Shown: positions 52,921 through 62,832 of the stretch, piece after piece
How positions within the stretch are numbered: the first letter of the stretch is position 1
Layout: each line of letters opens with the position of its first letter
NCBI RefSeq assembly: GCF_002761295.1
Contig: NZ_CP017881.1
Span: forward strand, 248,001-312,000
DNA: 64,000 nt
Source of the DNA: Methanohalophilus portucalensis
GTDB taxonomy: Archaea; Halobacteriota; Methanosarcinia; Methanosarcinales; Methanosarcinaceae
Direction of reading: 5' to 3'
Translations under genes and position numbers: made by a program
The notes under the pieces: generated by a model
Told to the model about the DNA's origin: nothing
The model's database searches: none
Seen by the model: only the letters and a program-made list of their open reading frames with translations

Positions 52921-53772
52921 ATGTCTTATAATATACTTGAAACACGTAATCTTGTTCCTGATGTGAACCTCATGAAGGTCGAAGCTCCGGATATAGCAAA
53001 AGTAGCGAAAGCGGGGCAATTTGTAATATTACGTATTGATGAAAGCGGAGAACGCATCCCTCTAACAATAGCTGACTTTGATGTTGATGAGGGTTCTATA
53101 ACGGTAATCTATCAGGTAATGGGCAAGACTACCAAACAATTAACAATCCTCAAAAAAGGTGACACACTGCAGGATTTTGTCGGTCCTCTGGGTACCCCCT
53201 CGGATATCCGCAAACTCGGCACAGTAGTAATGGTGGGGGGTGGTGTCGGTGTGGCTCCTGTCTACCCGCAGGCACGTGCCTACCGTGAAGCAGGCAACCA
53301 TGTAATATCTATAATCGGTGCCCGCAATGAAGAAATGCTCATTCTTGAAGATGAAATGGCAGAGGTGAGTGATGAACTCTATGTGGCTACTGACGATGGG
53401 AGCAAAGGCCATCACGGTTTTGTAACCGATATTGTCAAAGATATTCTTGACAGTGACCAGCAGGCTGACCGTATTGTCATAATCGGACCACCTATAATGA
53501 TGAAAGTAGGGGCCGGTGTAACTGCTCCCTATGGCGTGGAAACCCTTGTTAGCCTCAATCCAATTATGATTGATGGTACCGGGATGTGTGGTGGTTGCCG
53601 TGTATCTGTTGGCGGGGAAACCAAGTTTGCATGTGTTGATGGACCGGAGTTTGATGCCTCCGGTGTGGATTTTGACCTTATGATGAGCAGGCTTTCACTT
53701 TACAGGCCGCAGGAAAAGGAAGCTCTTGAAAGTTACAACAAAAAATGCGGAGGGGATTGCAAGTGTCACTGA
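52921..53772 (+). CDS. NfnA/SudB-like FAD and [2Fe-2S] subunit
   Basis: The 283-residue protein resembles the small subunit of NADH-dependent ferredoxin:NADP oxidoreductase / sulfide dehydrogenase: an FAD domain with RIPLTIADFD, an NAD(P) domain with VMVGGGVGVAPVYPQARA, and a C-terminal [2Fe-2S] site with CGGCRVSVGGETKFAC. It forms a pair with the next gene, whose start lies inside its 3' end. In methanogens the pair probably links NADP(H) pools to ferredoxin or reduces polysulfide; the exact role is open. A GATGTGAT site precedes the ATG. Confidence 0.88.
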   Translation: MSYNILETRNLVPDVNLMKVEAPDIAKVAKAGQFVILRIDESGERIPLTIADFDVDEGSITVIYQVMGKTTKQLTILKKGDTLQDFVGPLGTPSDIRKLGTVVMVGGGVGVAPVYPQARAYREAGNHVISIIGARNEEMLILEDEMAEVSDELYVATDDGSKGHHGFVTDIVKDILDSDQQADRIVIIGPPIMMKVGAGVTAPYGVETLVSLNPIMIDGTGMCGGCRVSVGGETKFACVDGPEFDASGVDFDLMMSRLSLYRPQEKEALESYNKKCGGDCKCH

Positions 53773-55139
53773 AACAGGAAATGCCTGAGCAAAAACCACA
53801 GGAAAGAATTGGAAACTTCGGTGAAGTGGCGTTGGGTTATACGCAACAACAGGCTGTAATTGAGGCAGGACGCTGTCTTGAGTGCAATGATCCCCAATGT
53901 GTGGCAGGATGTCCTGTTAATATTGATATACCAGGTTTTGTTTCAAGGATCAAGAACAAAGACTTTGATAAGGCTATAGGTCTACTCAAGGAATCCAATG
54001 CCCTGCCGGCAATCTGTGGACGTGTTTGTCCTCAGGAAGAGCAGTGTGAGAAACTCTGTGTACTTGGGAAAAAGGGTGAACCGCTTGCTATCGGAAGGCT
54101 TGAGCGTTTCTGTGCGGATTATGAAAGGGATGCAGGAGTAAAATCCCCGGAAAAAGCAAAATCCAGCGGGAAAAACGTGGCTGTCATTGGTGCAGGTCCT
54201 GCTGGACTTACTGCAGCAGCAGAACTTGCAAAAGCAGGGCATGGTGTAACTATTTATGAAGCCCTCCATGAACCTGGGGGTGTCCTGACCTACGGTATAC
54301 CCGAATTCAGGCTACCCAAGGACATTGTCAAGCAAGAAGTAGATTATATCCGTAACCTTGGTGTTGACATAAAAGTAGATTATGTTATAGGAAGGATAAA
54401 AACTCTTGATGAACTCCGCGATGAATTCGATGCGGTCTTTGTGGGTACAGGTGCCGGTCTTCCCAGATTTATGCGTATTGAAGGGGAGAACCTCAATGGT
54501 GTTTATTCTGCAAATGAGTTCCTTACAAGGGTCAATCTGATGAAAGCCTATCGTTTTCCGGATTATGACACACCCATCAAATGCGGAAATAAGGTTGTTG
54601 TAGTAGGGGCCGGCAACGTTGCGATGGATGCTGCCCGCAGTGCTCTCCGGCTGGGTGCAGAAGAAGTAACAGTTGTGTACCGGCGTAGTGAGGCGGAGAT
54701 GTCTGCCCGTATTGAAGAGGTTGAACATGCAAAGGAAGAAGGTGTGATTTTCAACCTGCTTACCAATCCGGTCCGTATCCTTGAAGGTGAAAATAAGACT
54801 GTGAATGGTGTGGCATGCGTAAAAATGGAACTCGGTGAACCCGATGAATCAGGCAGGAAGCGACCTATGCCAATTGAGGGTTCAGAGCATGTGATCGATG
54901 CTGATATAGTAATAGTTGCGATCGGAACGTCTCCAAATCCGGTTATCTTTGTAGGTTCTGAAGAACTTGAAACCACATCTAAGGGCACAATAGTTGTCGA
55001 TGAGGATGCGATGTCATCCATGGCAGGATTATGCGCAGGTGGCGATGTGGTTACCGGTGCTGCAACCGTAATCAGTGCAATGGGTGCAGGGAAACAGGCA
55101 GCTTCAACCATTAGCCTTTATCTTGGTAACCAATCCTGA
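53763..55139 (+). CDS. NfnB/SudA/GltD-like NADPH oxidoreductase subunit
   Basis: The 458-residue protein is a glutamate-synthase-beta-like flavoprotein: N-terminal cysteine-rich region ECNDPQCVAGCPVNI and CGRVCPQEEQCEKLCV for iron-sulfur clusters, an FAD-binding GAGPAGLTAAAELAKAGH, and an NADPH-binding GAGNVAMDAARSALRLG. No glutamate synthase large subunit is nearby, and the partner is an NfnA/SudB homologue, so an Nfn or sulfide dehydrogenase role is favoured. I choose GTG 53763, placed 8 nt after GGAGG within the upstream gene, which overlaps by 10 nt. Confidence 0.88.
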   Translation: MSLKQEMPEQKPQERIGNFGEVALGYTQQQAVIEAGRCLECNDPQCVAGCPVNIDIPGFVSRIKNKDFDKAIGLLKESNALPAICGRVCPQEEQCEKLCVLGKKGEPLAIGRLERFCADYERDAGVKSPEKAKSSGKNVAVIGAGPAGLTAAAELAKAGHGVTIYEALHEPGGVLTYGIPEFRLPKDIVKQEVDYIRNLGVDIKVDYVIGRIKTLDELRDEFDAVFVGTGAGLPRFMRIEGENLNGVYSANEFLTRVNLMKAYRFPDYDTPIKCGNKVVVVGAGNVAMDAARSALRLGAEEVTVVYRRSEAEMSARIEEVEHAKEEGVIFNLLTNPVRILEGENKTVNGVACVKMELGEPDESGRKRPMPIEGSEHVIDADIVIVAIGTSPNPVIFVGSEELETTSKGTIVVDEDAMSSMAGLCAGGDVVTGAATVISAMGAGKQAASTISLYLGNQS

Positions 55140-55178
55140 CAAAAGGTTAATTGAAGAAAGGATTCATATCACTATAAA

Positions 55179-57152
55179 ATGCAAAAAAAACGTTCTACAT
55201 TTACTTTTGCTTCCGCAGGCAAAAAGAGTCGTCCCAAGACCCGGAAGACGCGAAAACGATCTGATAAACAGGTGTTAGCAGATCATATTTTCTGGTGTAA
55301 CTCCTGCAATGTACCTTTAATAGGTCCTGTCTGTGATATTTGTGGCCGTGAAGGTACAAAATTACCCTTGACCTCTCCTTGTGATGTGAGATTTGCTTCT
55401 GCCTATGAGCGGGAATTACTTGATGGCCTGCTACGGCAACTTTATGATTGTAATCCTTTTGTTGACAGAGTCATACTGTTGAACAAGGTTGCAGGGGATG
55501 ACCGCAATGATGAGGTGCTGGTTGATGGCATATGTATCGGGCATATTTATTTTGATATCCTGCAAAAACAATTCAGGTTTGAACCCACTGACATTGGTGC
55601 CAGCGTCCTGCTAAACCATACACATTCAAAAACAGCATATCTTCATTATACCGGTCGCCATCTGAACGGTAAAAAAATCTCCATGGAAGGTATCGACCAT
55701 TTTTCACCGGATATCGAAAAAGGTGACCCGGTATTGCTGCGATGTGGAAATCTGGTGGGTATTGGCATATCTCTTGAGGATTCAGCTAATTACAGGCCGG
55801 GCAAACCTTTGCTTCGGGTCAAAAAAATCAAAAAGATTTCTGCAAACCTGAAGCAATCAGCGCCTTCCATGGATTCTGTCATTAAGGCCAACCAATCTTC
55901 TCTCAAAAGAATAGAATCCAATGCGATAAACATGATAAAAGGGATTGGCAATGATCCTGCCTATTCTTCTTTTCCCGTCAATGTATCATTCAGTGGGGGC
56001 AAGGATAGTCTGGTTGTGCTGGATCTTGCCCGAAAGGCACTGGACGCCAGCCGTCTCAGGGCAATTTTCCTCAATACGGGGATAGAATTTCCTGAGACAG
56101 TGCAATTTGCACATGAGTTTTGTAATGCCAATGATATAGAACTTATTGAAAAAAGGGCAGAAAATGCTTTCTGGGATAATGTGGAGAGTTTCGGTCCACC
56201 CGGCAAGGATTTCCGCTGGTGCTGTAAAGTCTGTAAACTGGGTCCTGCTAATTCGGCTTTTGAGTCCTGCAGTGCGGACAATCCCTGTCTTGCAGTTGAC
56301 GGTAAACGCAAATATGAGTCTTTTTCCAGGCAGGAGACTGCCGCAACCGAGGCCAATCCCTTTGTGCCGGGTCAGCTGAACGTTTTTCCAATCAGGCAGT
56401 GGAGGGCTATTGAGGTCTGGCTGTACATCTACTGGAAAAAACTTGCTTATAATCCTCTCTATGACATGGGTTTTGAAAGGGTGGGTTGCTATCTTTGTCC
56501 TTCGACCCCGGAATGTGAATTTGAGAGGGTCAGGCAATTGTTTCCCGACTTGTATGAAAGATGGATGACATACCTTCAAAATTGGACGGCTTCAAAGGGC
56601 CTGCCCCCTGAATATGCCGAATATGGTTTCTGGCGCTGGCAGCAACATCCTCCTAAAATGCTTGCCCTGGCAAAACAGCTGGGAATATCTATCACACCTG
56701 TTGAAACAGAAGATTTCAGCATAAGTGCAGTTTCCGGACATTCTGTCTGTAGTGGAGGCGATTTTTCCGTTGAGGCCCGGATATGCGGGGTGTCACTTTT
56801 AGAAGCAGCGGATGTAATGAGAATGCTGGGTAATGTCGTATATTCCCCTGAGATAGGTGTTGTCCTCGCAAAGGGCCGCTCATATACGGTTAAATTCTTT
56901 GCATCGGGTAACTTGAAAGTAACAGCTGCTGACAGGAAGATTGCAGACAGGATGTACAGGAATACATGTTTGCAGTTGCTACGTATTGCCCGTTGCAGTG
57001 GCTGCGGGGTATGTCTCAATGCATGTGCCAGAGGTTCCATTGAATTGAAAAACGGGAAAATAAAAATACATGACTCATGCACAGGCTGTGGAAAATGCAA
57101 CGAATCCTGTGTGGTAGTCCGGTATGCGAATCGGATCATTCCTGACATTTGA
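55179..57152 (+). CDS. Multidomain PAPS reductase-like protein (Zn ribbon, PUA-like, PP-loop, ferredoxin)
   Basis: The 657-residue protein has a basic N-terminus, a zinc ribbon (CNSC and CDIC, about residues 40-54), a region with PUA-like traits (~150-215, FSPDIEKGDPVLLRCGNLVGIG), an adenylyl-binding PP-loop SFSGGKDSL (about 270-278) with a CysH-like core (INTG-type LNTGIEFPET; CCKVCKLGP; GCYLCPSTPE), a variable region and a C-terminal 2x[4Fe-4S] ferredoxin (CSGCGVCLNAC, CTGCGKCNESC, ~605-650). Methanogens have such PAPS-reductase-like proteins of unknown substrate; sulfur transfer to tRNA or sulfate/sulfite assimilation are options. It lies 40 nt after the NfnAB-like pair, a plausible electron source. 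Confidence 0.87.
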   Translation: MQKKRSTFTFASAGKKSRPKTRKTRKRSDKQVLADHIFWCNSCNVPLIGPVCDICGREGTKLPLTSPCDVRFASAYERELLDGLLRQLYDCNPFVDRVILLNKVAGDDRNDEVLVDGICIGHIYFDILQKQFRFEPTDIGASVLLNHTHSKTAYLHYTGRHLNGKKISMEGIDHFSPDIEKGDPVLLRCGNLVGIGISLEDSANYRPGKPLLRVKKIKKISANLKQSAPSMDSVIKANQSSLKRIESNAINMIKGIGNDPAYSSFPVNVSFSGGKDSLVVLDLARKALDASRLRAIFLNTGIEFPETVQFAHEFCNANDIELIEKRAENAFWDNVESFGPPGKDFRWCCKVCKLGPANSAFESCSADNPCLAVDGKRKYESFSRQETAATEANPFVPGQLNVFPIRQWRAIEVWLYIYWKKLAYNPLYDMGFERVGCYLCPSTPECEFERVRQLFPDLYERWMTYLQNWTASKGLPPEYAEYGFWRWQQHPPKMLALAKQLGISITPVETEDFSISAVSGHSVCSGGDFSVEARICGVSLLEAADVMRMLGNVVYSPEIGVVLAKGRSYTVKFFASGNLKVTAADRKIADRMYRNTCLQLLRIARCSGCGVCLNACARGSIELKNGKIKIHDSCTGCGKCNESCVVVRYANRIIPDI

Positions 57153-57231
57153 TGCGCTGCTTTTAATATTATGAAATAGTAATATGAGGTAGTTTATTCA
57201 GAGACTATTATCAGTAATGTAAGGGAGTTTC

Positions 57232-58326
57232 ATGGAGTTAAAAGATATAGACGGTGTATCTGTAATTATCGAAAACAGGTGGAAAATACTTGCTTTTATT
57301 GTTTTTTTCATTGTATTCCTGGCTCTTGTGAAAATTCTTCTACCTCTTGCAGACGGTATCGTGTTGGGTCTGGTTTTTGCCTATATCTGCAGGCCTATAT
57401 ATGACAAGATAAACAGGAAAAACCATTATGGGGCATTCATTGCGACGATGTTTATCGTAACGCCTCTAATTATCATAATAGGCACAGGTTTTATTGAGAT
57501 ATTCAGACAGCTTATCTGGGTTATCGAAAACCAGTCACAGGTCCTTGAGATCATATTTGATTTTATAAGGGCAATAGTGCCGGGTACATATTTTGAACGT
57601 ATCAATCAGCTTGTTTGGGAATCATCGCTTTCGATTCTTTCTTTTGCAGGTAGCCTGGGTTTTGTTTCGTATGCCAAAAGCCTGGGTATGTTTATGATCA
57701 ATCTGGTTGTGGCAATCTTTGTTTGCTATTTCCTGCTGCTTGAAGGTGAAAAACTGTATGCTTCCGCTGTATGTATCGCTCCAACGGGGACCCAGTTAAA
57801 TACGGGCCGTTACCTTCGGGAGCTGGACCGGATACTGAGTGGAATATTTATAGGTAATGCCTACGCTGCTCTTAGTGTAAGTACGATTTCAGTAATTGTG
57901 TTTTATGCCTTTGGTTTATCTCATATACCGGCACTTGCGACCCTGATATTTATTGCTTCTGTGATACCCCTTTTTGCCGGTTATATGGTACTTCTGGCAC
58001 TGTCTGTTATCAGGTACATAGAAATGGGTGCAGAGGCTGCAATTCTCTTTTTCATTGTGTCATCTATAGTAATCTACGTCCCTCCTGAGCTTTTCCTGCG
58101 TCCATATTTTGTGAGCATGAAATCCCAGATACATCCGGTAGTACTTGTCGTTGTATTTCTGGGTGGAGGTTTTGTAGGAGGAATAGCGGGATTCTTTGCC
58201 GCACCGGTACTCCTGGGGGCTTTGGTGGCGGCTTACCGGGTATATATTGACAATTCGAACAGCCAGGATACCGAAGATTCAGGCAATGATTTGGATGAAG
58301 CATGCCTTAAGAATGATTCCATTTGA
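57232..58326 (+). CDS. AI-2E family (UPF0118) transporter-like membrane protein
   Basis: The 364-residue protein has about eight spans with the AI-2E family layout: paired N-terminal helices, a long cytoplasmic or extracellular helical part (~80-150), and a C-terminal half containing SGIFIGNAYAALSV and FLGGGFVGGIAGFFAAPVLLG. The family exports diverse solutes, including some Na+/H+ exchange members; the archaeal substrate is unknown. GGGAG precedes the ATG. thrS begins 53 nt downstream. Confidence 0.87.
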   Translation: MELKDIDGVSVIIENRWKILAFIVFFIVFLALVKILLPLADGIVLGLVFAYICRPIYDKINRKNHYGAFIATMFIVTPLIIIIGTGFIEIFRQLIWVIENQSQVLEIIFDFIRAIVPGTYFERINQLVWESSLSILSFAGSLGFVSYAKSLGMFMINLVVAIFVCYFLLLEGEKLYASAVCIAPTGTQLNTGRYLRELDRILSGIFIGNAYAALSVSTISVIVFYAFGLSHIPALATLIFIASVIPLFAGYMVLLALSVIRYIEMGAEAAILFFIVSSIVIYVPPELFLRPYFVSMKSQIHPVVLVVVFLGGGFVGGIAGFFAAPVLLGALVAAYRVYIDNSNSQDTEDSGNDLDEACLKNDSI

Positions 58327-58378
58327 AAAAGGTTAATAAGGATTGTTCCAATTTATCCAGAAGACCCGAGGTGAGTTC

Positions 58379-60274
58379 ATGCAATTATTGCTTATCCATT
58401 CCGATTATATTGAATATGAAGTGAAAAAAAGTACTCCCGTTGCAGAGCAAATAGAGGATTCCTTCAAAAAAGGCAGACTAGATGAAGCTTTGACCGCTTT
58501 CATGGCGGTGGAAAGTACTGATGAGGCAAACCCGAAAGATGTGGCTGAAAAGGCAGTTGCTGAGATCAAAAAGACTGCATCGCAGGTAAATACTGACAAT
58601 GTAATGCTTTATCCTTATGCCCACTTAAGTTCCGATCTTTCTTCCCCTAAGATGGCAGTTTCTGTAATGAAGGATATTGAAAATAGCCTTATTGATTCAT
58701 TTAATGTCAAACGTGCTCCTTTTGGTTGGTACAAAGCATTCAAAATCAGTTGCAAAGGGCATCCTCTCTCAGAACTTTCCCGAACGATCAACCCAGAAAG
58801 CGAATCATGTGGTGAAGGCGTAGATACAGCGGAAGAAGTTGTATCTGAAGCCCTGAAAGCCGAAAGTACGGCCAAATCTTACTGGAAGGTCCTGTCTCCG
58901 GACGGTGTTCTACATGATGTTGATGATTTCAATTTCAATGATCATGAGAATCTAGGTACCTTTGTAGATCATGAAATCTCTAAAAGCAGGGCTGTGGAAA
59001 AGGTTCCTCCTCATGTTGAATTGATGCGCAGGCTTGAGATTGCTGATTATGAACCCGGGTCTGATTCCGGTAACATGCGTTATTATCCCAAAGGCAGGCT
59101 GATCAAATCCCTGCTTGAGCGATATGTGCTGGATTCTTCTGCCAGGGAAGGAGCAATGGAAGTAGAAACACCTTTGATGTACGATATGAACCACCCTACA
59201 CTCAAAAAATACCTGGACAGGTTCCCTGCACGTCAGTATTCCATCGAATCCGACAAACGCCAGATGTTTTTGAGATTTGCTGCATGTTTTGGTCAGTTTC
59301 TGATGAGTCATGATATGACCATCTCCCACCACAACCTCCCAATGAAAATGGTGGAACTTACACGTTACAGTTTCCGTAAGGAACAGAGGGGTGAACTGGT
59401 GGGCCTGCGCAGGTTGCGGGCTTTTACCATGCCGGATATGCACACAATGTGTGGCGATATGGACCAGGCTGTTGAACAGTTCGGTCGCCAGTACCAGATG
59501 TCAATAGATGTGTTGAAAGATGTCGGAATCGATGTTTCCGATTATGAAGTTGCAATCAGGCTAACCCGGGAATTTTATGAGGAGAACAAGGAATTTATCA
59601 CTGCTCTTGCAAAGAAAGTCAATAAACCTGTTCTTGTGGAAATGTGGGAGAAACGTTTCTTCTACTTTGTGCTCAAGTTCGAGTTCAATTTTGTGGATGC
59701 CCTGAAAAAGGCAAGTGCGCTTTCCACAGTCCAGATAGATGTGGAAAATGCAGAACGATACGATATTAAGTATATCGACCAGGCAGGGGAAGCTAAAAGA
59801 CCTGTCGTATTGCATTGTTCACCCAGTGGAGCAATTGAACGCTGTATTTATTCCCTGCTGGAAAAAGCCTCGATGAAGGCTGAAGGTGGAGAAGTCCCGA
59901 TGCTTCCGGTCTGGTTATCGCCCACGCAGGTCAGGATCATACCCATTGCAGAGCGACATATGGAATTTGCCGAAGAGATTGCATCACGTCTTCAGTGTCG
60001 TGCGGATATAGATGACAGGGAAGAAACAGTTGGTAAGAAGATACGTAATGCAGGACAGGAATGGGTTCCCTATGTGGTAGTTGTCGGTGACAGGGAAGCC
60101 GAAAGCGGTAATGTCAATGTCACTGTGAGGGAAGAATCCAAACCAAAGAAGCCTTCCAAGATTGAGATGACTGTGGATGAACTCAACAGCCGCATTCTTG
60201 CAGAGACTGCCGGGATGCCTCAGGGTCACCTGCCTCTTGCACAAAAACTTAGCATGAGACCAAGATTCATATAA
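58379..60274 (+). CDS. thrS: Threonyl-tRNA synthetase, archaeal type
   Basis: ThrRS charges tRNA-Thr. The 631-residue protein begins [17 protein letters not shown], the archaeal editing domain related to D-aminoacyl-tRNA deacylase (~1-140) that removes serine, followed by the class II catalytic core ([18 protein letters not shown]; motif 2 region [30 protein letters not shown] as motif 3) and the anticodon domain ([15 protein letters not shown]). ATG 58379 follows GAGGTGAG; the frame upstream has no site. Confidence 0.96.
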   Translation: MQLLLIHSDYIEYEVKKSTPVAEQIEDSFKKGRLDEALTAFMAVESTDEANPKDVAEKAVAEIKKTASQVNTDNVMLYPYAHLSSDLSSPKMAVSVMKDIENSLIDSFNVKRAPFGWYKAFKISCKGHPLSELSRTINPESESCGEGVDTAEEVVSEALKAESTAKSYWKVLSPDGVLHDVDDFNFNDHENLGTFVDHEISKSRAVEKVPPHVELMRRLEIADYEPGSDSGNMRYYPKGRLIKSLLERYVLDSSAREGAMEVETPLMYDMNHPTLKKYLDRFPARQYSIESDKRQMFLRFAACFGQFLMSHDMTISHHNLPMKMVELTRYSFRKEQRGELVGLRRLRAFTMPDMHTMCGDMDQAVEQFGRQYQMSIDVLKDVGIDVSDYEVAIRLTREFYEENKEFITALAKKVNKPVLVEMWEKRFFYFVLKFEFNFVDALKKASALSTVQIDVENAERYDIKYIDQAGEAKRPVVLHCSPSGAIERCIYSLLEKASMKAEGGEVPMLPVWLSPTQVRIIPIAERHMEFAEEIASRLQCRADIDDREETVGKKIRNAGQEWVPYVVVVGDREAESGNVNVTVREESKPKKPSKIEMTVDELNSRILAETAGMPQGHLPLAQKLSMRPRFI

Positions 60275-60295
60275 TATCATCTCGAAAATTAATTT

Positions 60296-60574
60296 ATGGA
60301 TATGGAACGCGCAATAATACATGTATCCGGTGTTGTGCAGGGTGTTTTCTTTCGCTCCTTTACCATGCAGAAAGCATCCGACATCGGACTTACCGGTTAT
60401 GTGGTAAACCTCACGGACGGCAGGGTTAAAGCTGTTGTCGAAGGTAGCAAGGTAAAAATAGATGCCCTGTTGGATGCTCTCAAACAGGGCCCTCCGGCAT
60501 CCCAGGTCAGAGATGTCGAAATAGTTTGGGAGTCACCAACAGGCGAATTTAATGATTTCAGTATCAGGAGATAA
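60296..60574 (+). CDS. acyP: Acylphosphatase
   Basis: The 92-residue enzyme hydrolyses carboxyl-phosphate bonds. It has the catalytic loop VQGVFFRSF with the phosphate-binding arginine and GYVVNLTDGRVKAVVEG with the catalytic asparagine (Asn in VVNL). Length and fold are standard. It follows thrS by 21 nt and converges on the F390-synthetase-like gene with a 1-nt gap. ATG 60302 is an alternative start. Confidence 0.95.
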   Translation: MDMERAIIHVSGVVQGVFFRSFTMQKASDIGLTGYVVNLTDGRVKAVVEGSKVKIDALLDALKQGPPASQVRDVEIVWESPTGEFNDFSIRR

Positions 60575-60575
60575 T

Positions 60576-61895
60576 TCATCTCCTGTCAACTACTCTTTTG
60601 GGGCGTCCCTTGACTTTATAGAATTCCATCTCTCCTTCAGGAAGGAAATTGAATAATATCTCAAAGGCTTCCTCATTATAGGCATCCTGCAGACCAGGTT
60701 TGTATTGCAGGAAACTCTTCAGGAAGTTTTCCTGAACCATCTCGCGGTCACATTTTTCAGGTTCTTCACATTCAAGACTTACCCGTAAAGTGGTGTTTCC
60801 GGTTTCACCATAAAGGAATGCCTCATATTCACCGGTCAGGTATTCCATGTTATCTCTCTGGAAGACTCCTTTTTCAACATTCACACGGTTGAAGGGTGTT
60901 CCTTCCACCCAGAATGTCTCGGCTTCCCTTTCAGGATTTAATATTCGCATATGTGTCCTTCCACATTCACACTTGTCCCTGGAGACAACTACGGTAGTAT
61001 CTTCCGTATCATAATTTAGCAGCAGACTACCACACTTTTCCCCCGGTGCAAGTAATGTTGTTAGGACGATCCTGCCACATTCACCATCTTTTACAAATGT
61101 TTTTTTGTGTGGATCATAGACATCCAGATGCACAATATCCTCGGGTACATGCAATCCGTTTTTAATTCTACACTCACCGCACATGGTACCTTCAGTACTT
61201 CCATATGTGTTGTAAACCGGGCAGTCCCATACCTCTTCAAGATACGTTCTGGATTCTTCTGCAAAACTTTCCCCGCCGACCACCATTTTGTTAATTGAGG
61301 TTTCTGAGGGTTCAATTCCCTGTTTTCGGAGCCTTTTTGCAAGACGTAGTAATTTGAATACACTTGCAACAACACCGGTAGGTTGATAACTTTCAATTAT
61401 GCGGGGAGGGAACGTGCATTTTCCTTCAGGTATGATTGCCATGCCAATATCCCGGGCTGCAAGGGTCATCGTGTTTGCTCCCACGTTCATTCCATAGGAA
61501 GCGCACATGATTACCCTGTCATCTTCATTAAAATTCTGTGACACAAAACTTCTGCCATATTTCTGGGCGTACCTTTGCCAGTCCTGCCATGTAAGGAAAA
61601 ACGATTTGGGTACTCCGCTGGTGCCACTGGTTTCATGCACTGTATAGACATCTTTCCAGCCTACACTCTTAAAACGAAAATCCGGTGTTTCAGGAGGCTG
61701 GTTGTTTCTTATGATTTCACCTGTAACAATTGGTAATTCCAGCAAATCCTCATGGGTGGTAATATCTGCGGGTGTGACATTATTTTCCCTGAACCATTTC
61801 CTGTAAAATGGCGAATTTTCTGCTGCATACTTGACAGTATATTTGATCCTTTCATCAACAAGGTTATCCAGTTCTTCTCTTCCGAGATTTTCCAT
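60576..61895 (-). CDS. Phenylacetate-CoA ligase / coenzyme F390 synthetase family enzyme
   Basis: The 439-residue protein is an adenylate-forming enzyme of the PaaK family: the P-loop-like ETSGTSGVPKSFFLT, the NTYGSTEGTMCG acyl-adenylate motif and LLNYDTEDTT are visible. A cysteine set (CGECRIKNG; DKCECGRTHM) may bind zinc. In methanogens this family includes coenzyme F390 synthetase, which adds AMP to F420 when cells meet oxygen. That role is likely but not shown by the sequence; an aryl- or fatty-acyl-CoA ligase is the alternative. Confidence 0.82.
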   Translation of the reverse strand: MENLGREELDNLVDERIKYTVKYAAENSPFYRKWFRENNVTPADITTHEDLLELPIVTGEIIRNNQPPETPDFRFKSVGWKDVYTVHETSGTSGVPKSFFLTWQDWQRYAQKYGRSFVSQNFNEDDRVIMCASYGMNVGANTMTLAARDIGMAIIPEGKCTFPPRIIESYQPTGVVASVFKLLRLAKRLRKQGIEPSETSINKMVVGGESFAEESRTYLEEVWDCPVYNTYGSTEGTMCGECRIKNGLHVPEDIVHLDVYDPHKKTFVKDGECGRIVLTTLLAPGEKCGSLLLNYDTEDTTVVVSRDKCECGRTHMRILNPEREAETFWVEGTPFNRVNVEKGVFQRDNMEYLTGEYEAFLYGETGNTTLRVSLECEEPEKCDREMVQENFLKSFLQYKPGLQDAYNEEAFEILFNFLPEGEMEFYKVKGRPKRVVDRR

Positions 61896-61936
61896 CTCCG
61901 GGTTAAAATAAGGGATAAAATCATCCTCCTTATTTA

Positions 61937-62143
61937 TCAGCGGATAGTCTCTTCAACTATCTCATATTCTACGGAAGAAACTTCCCTTTCAAGAGAAGTG
62001 ACTCCCAGTACATCTCGCAATTCTTCGATACAGTCCAGGCATACATGGACTTTCCCTATTATTTTCCCCGGTTCTGCATCTTTTTCGGATCCGCCCTCAA
62101 TATCGTAATCCATACATTCTTTTCCACAAAATATACAGCTCAA
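61937..62143 (-). CDS. Small zinc-finger-like protein
   Basis: The 68-residue protein begins MSCIFCGKECMDY and has a second pair in VHVCLDCIEEL, giving a C4 zinc site of the ribbon type, with an acidic valine-rich C-terminus. It lies 41 nt upstream of the F390-synthetase-like gene on the same strand and is probably cotranscribed with it. The function is unknown; the first half recalls the treble-clef start of small regulatory zinc proteins. Confidence 0.75.
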   Translation of the reverse strand: MSCIFCGKECMDYDIEGGSEKDAEPGKIIGKVHVCLDCIEELRDVLGVTSLEREVSSVEYEIVEETIR

Positions 62144-62247
62144 GAAACCCCCTCCTTCTTATTATATTTTGAAAAGATTTGTATATATTACTTTCGACCC
62201 TTTACAGAAGGGTTATTTTTATAAGTTCTCCCTTTCTATGGCTATTG

Positions 62248-62700
62248 ATGTCTTCTTTTTTGAACAATAGTTCCTTGACCCCTTCTTCGATGTATGAAAT
62301 TAAGAGAAGATATGAACTGCTTGATGAATTGCTGAAAGAGCTCATCAAATGTTCTGATGAAGGTGACATTATTCTGGTTGAAGGAAAAAGGGATGTTTCT
62401 TCATTGCGCAGTCTCGGTATACATGGTATTATTAAAAAGGTAACCCATATCCCCCTGCTTGATCTATCCGAAAAACTGCGGGACATGGATCGCTGTGTTA
62501 TTATTCTGACTGATTGGGACAGAAGGGGAAATATACTTGCAGACAAAATTTCTTCCGATCTGGAATATATGGATGTCGATGTGGATACTTCTATCAGAAA
62601 TAGATTGGTGTCCCTTGTTCAAAAAGAGATAAAAGATGTAGAAAGTCTTGATAGTCACATGAAAAAAATGAAACATACTGTTTTACAACAGTATTATTGA
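62248..62700 (+). CDS. Toprim-domain protein (UPF0292 type)
   Basis: The product is a small Toprim protein: LVEGKRDVSSLRSLGI holds the catalytic glutamate and IILTDWDRRGNILADKI the DxD-type acid motif. UPF0292 members are short archaeal Toprim proteins of unknown function, related to primase, topoisomerase and RNase M5 nuclease folds. The start is uncertain: ATG 62248 (150 residues) would give a leaderless mRNA from a TATA box at about 62216-62225, and ATG 62290 (136 residues) matches the usual family start more closely. Its last bases overlap a small convergent gene. Confidence 0.82.
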   Translation: MSSFLNNSSLTPSSMYEIKRRYELLDELLKELIKCSDEGDIILVEGKRDVSSLRSLGIHGIIKKVTHIPLLDLSEKLRDMDRCVIILTDWDRRGNILADKISSDLEYMDVDVDTSIRNRLVSLVQKEIKDVESLDSHMKKMKHTVLQQYY

Positions 62701-62825
62701 AGTAATTCTCGGGAAGTTGTCCTGCCACATTTGCGGCAGTAGTAAAGGACATTGGATTTCATCTTCATTACTTTTAACTTTTCCCTGCATTGAGTGCATA
62801 TCTTACAGGAGGATGCTTGCATCAT
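62694..62825 (-). CDS. 43-residue zinc-ribbon protein
   Basis: Read leftward, ATG 62825 (or 62822) opens 43 codons to TAA. The product contains CKICTQCREKL and YYCRKCGRTT, i.e. two CxxC knuckles about 20 residues apart, a complete zinc ribbon with basic surface. GAGGG precedes the start at proper spacing. It lies 7 nt downstream of a second small zinc-ribbon gene. It may bind nucleic acid or be a transcription accessory protein. Confidence 0.72.
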   Translation of the reverse strand: MMQASSCKICTQCREKLKVMKMKSNVLYYCRKCGRTTSRELLQ

Positions 62826-62832
62826 ACTACCC

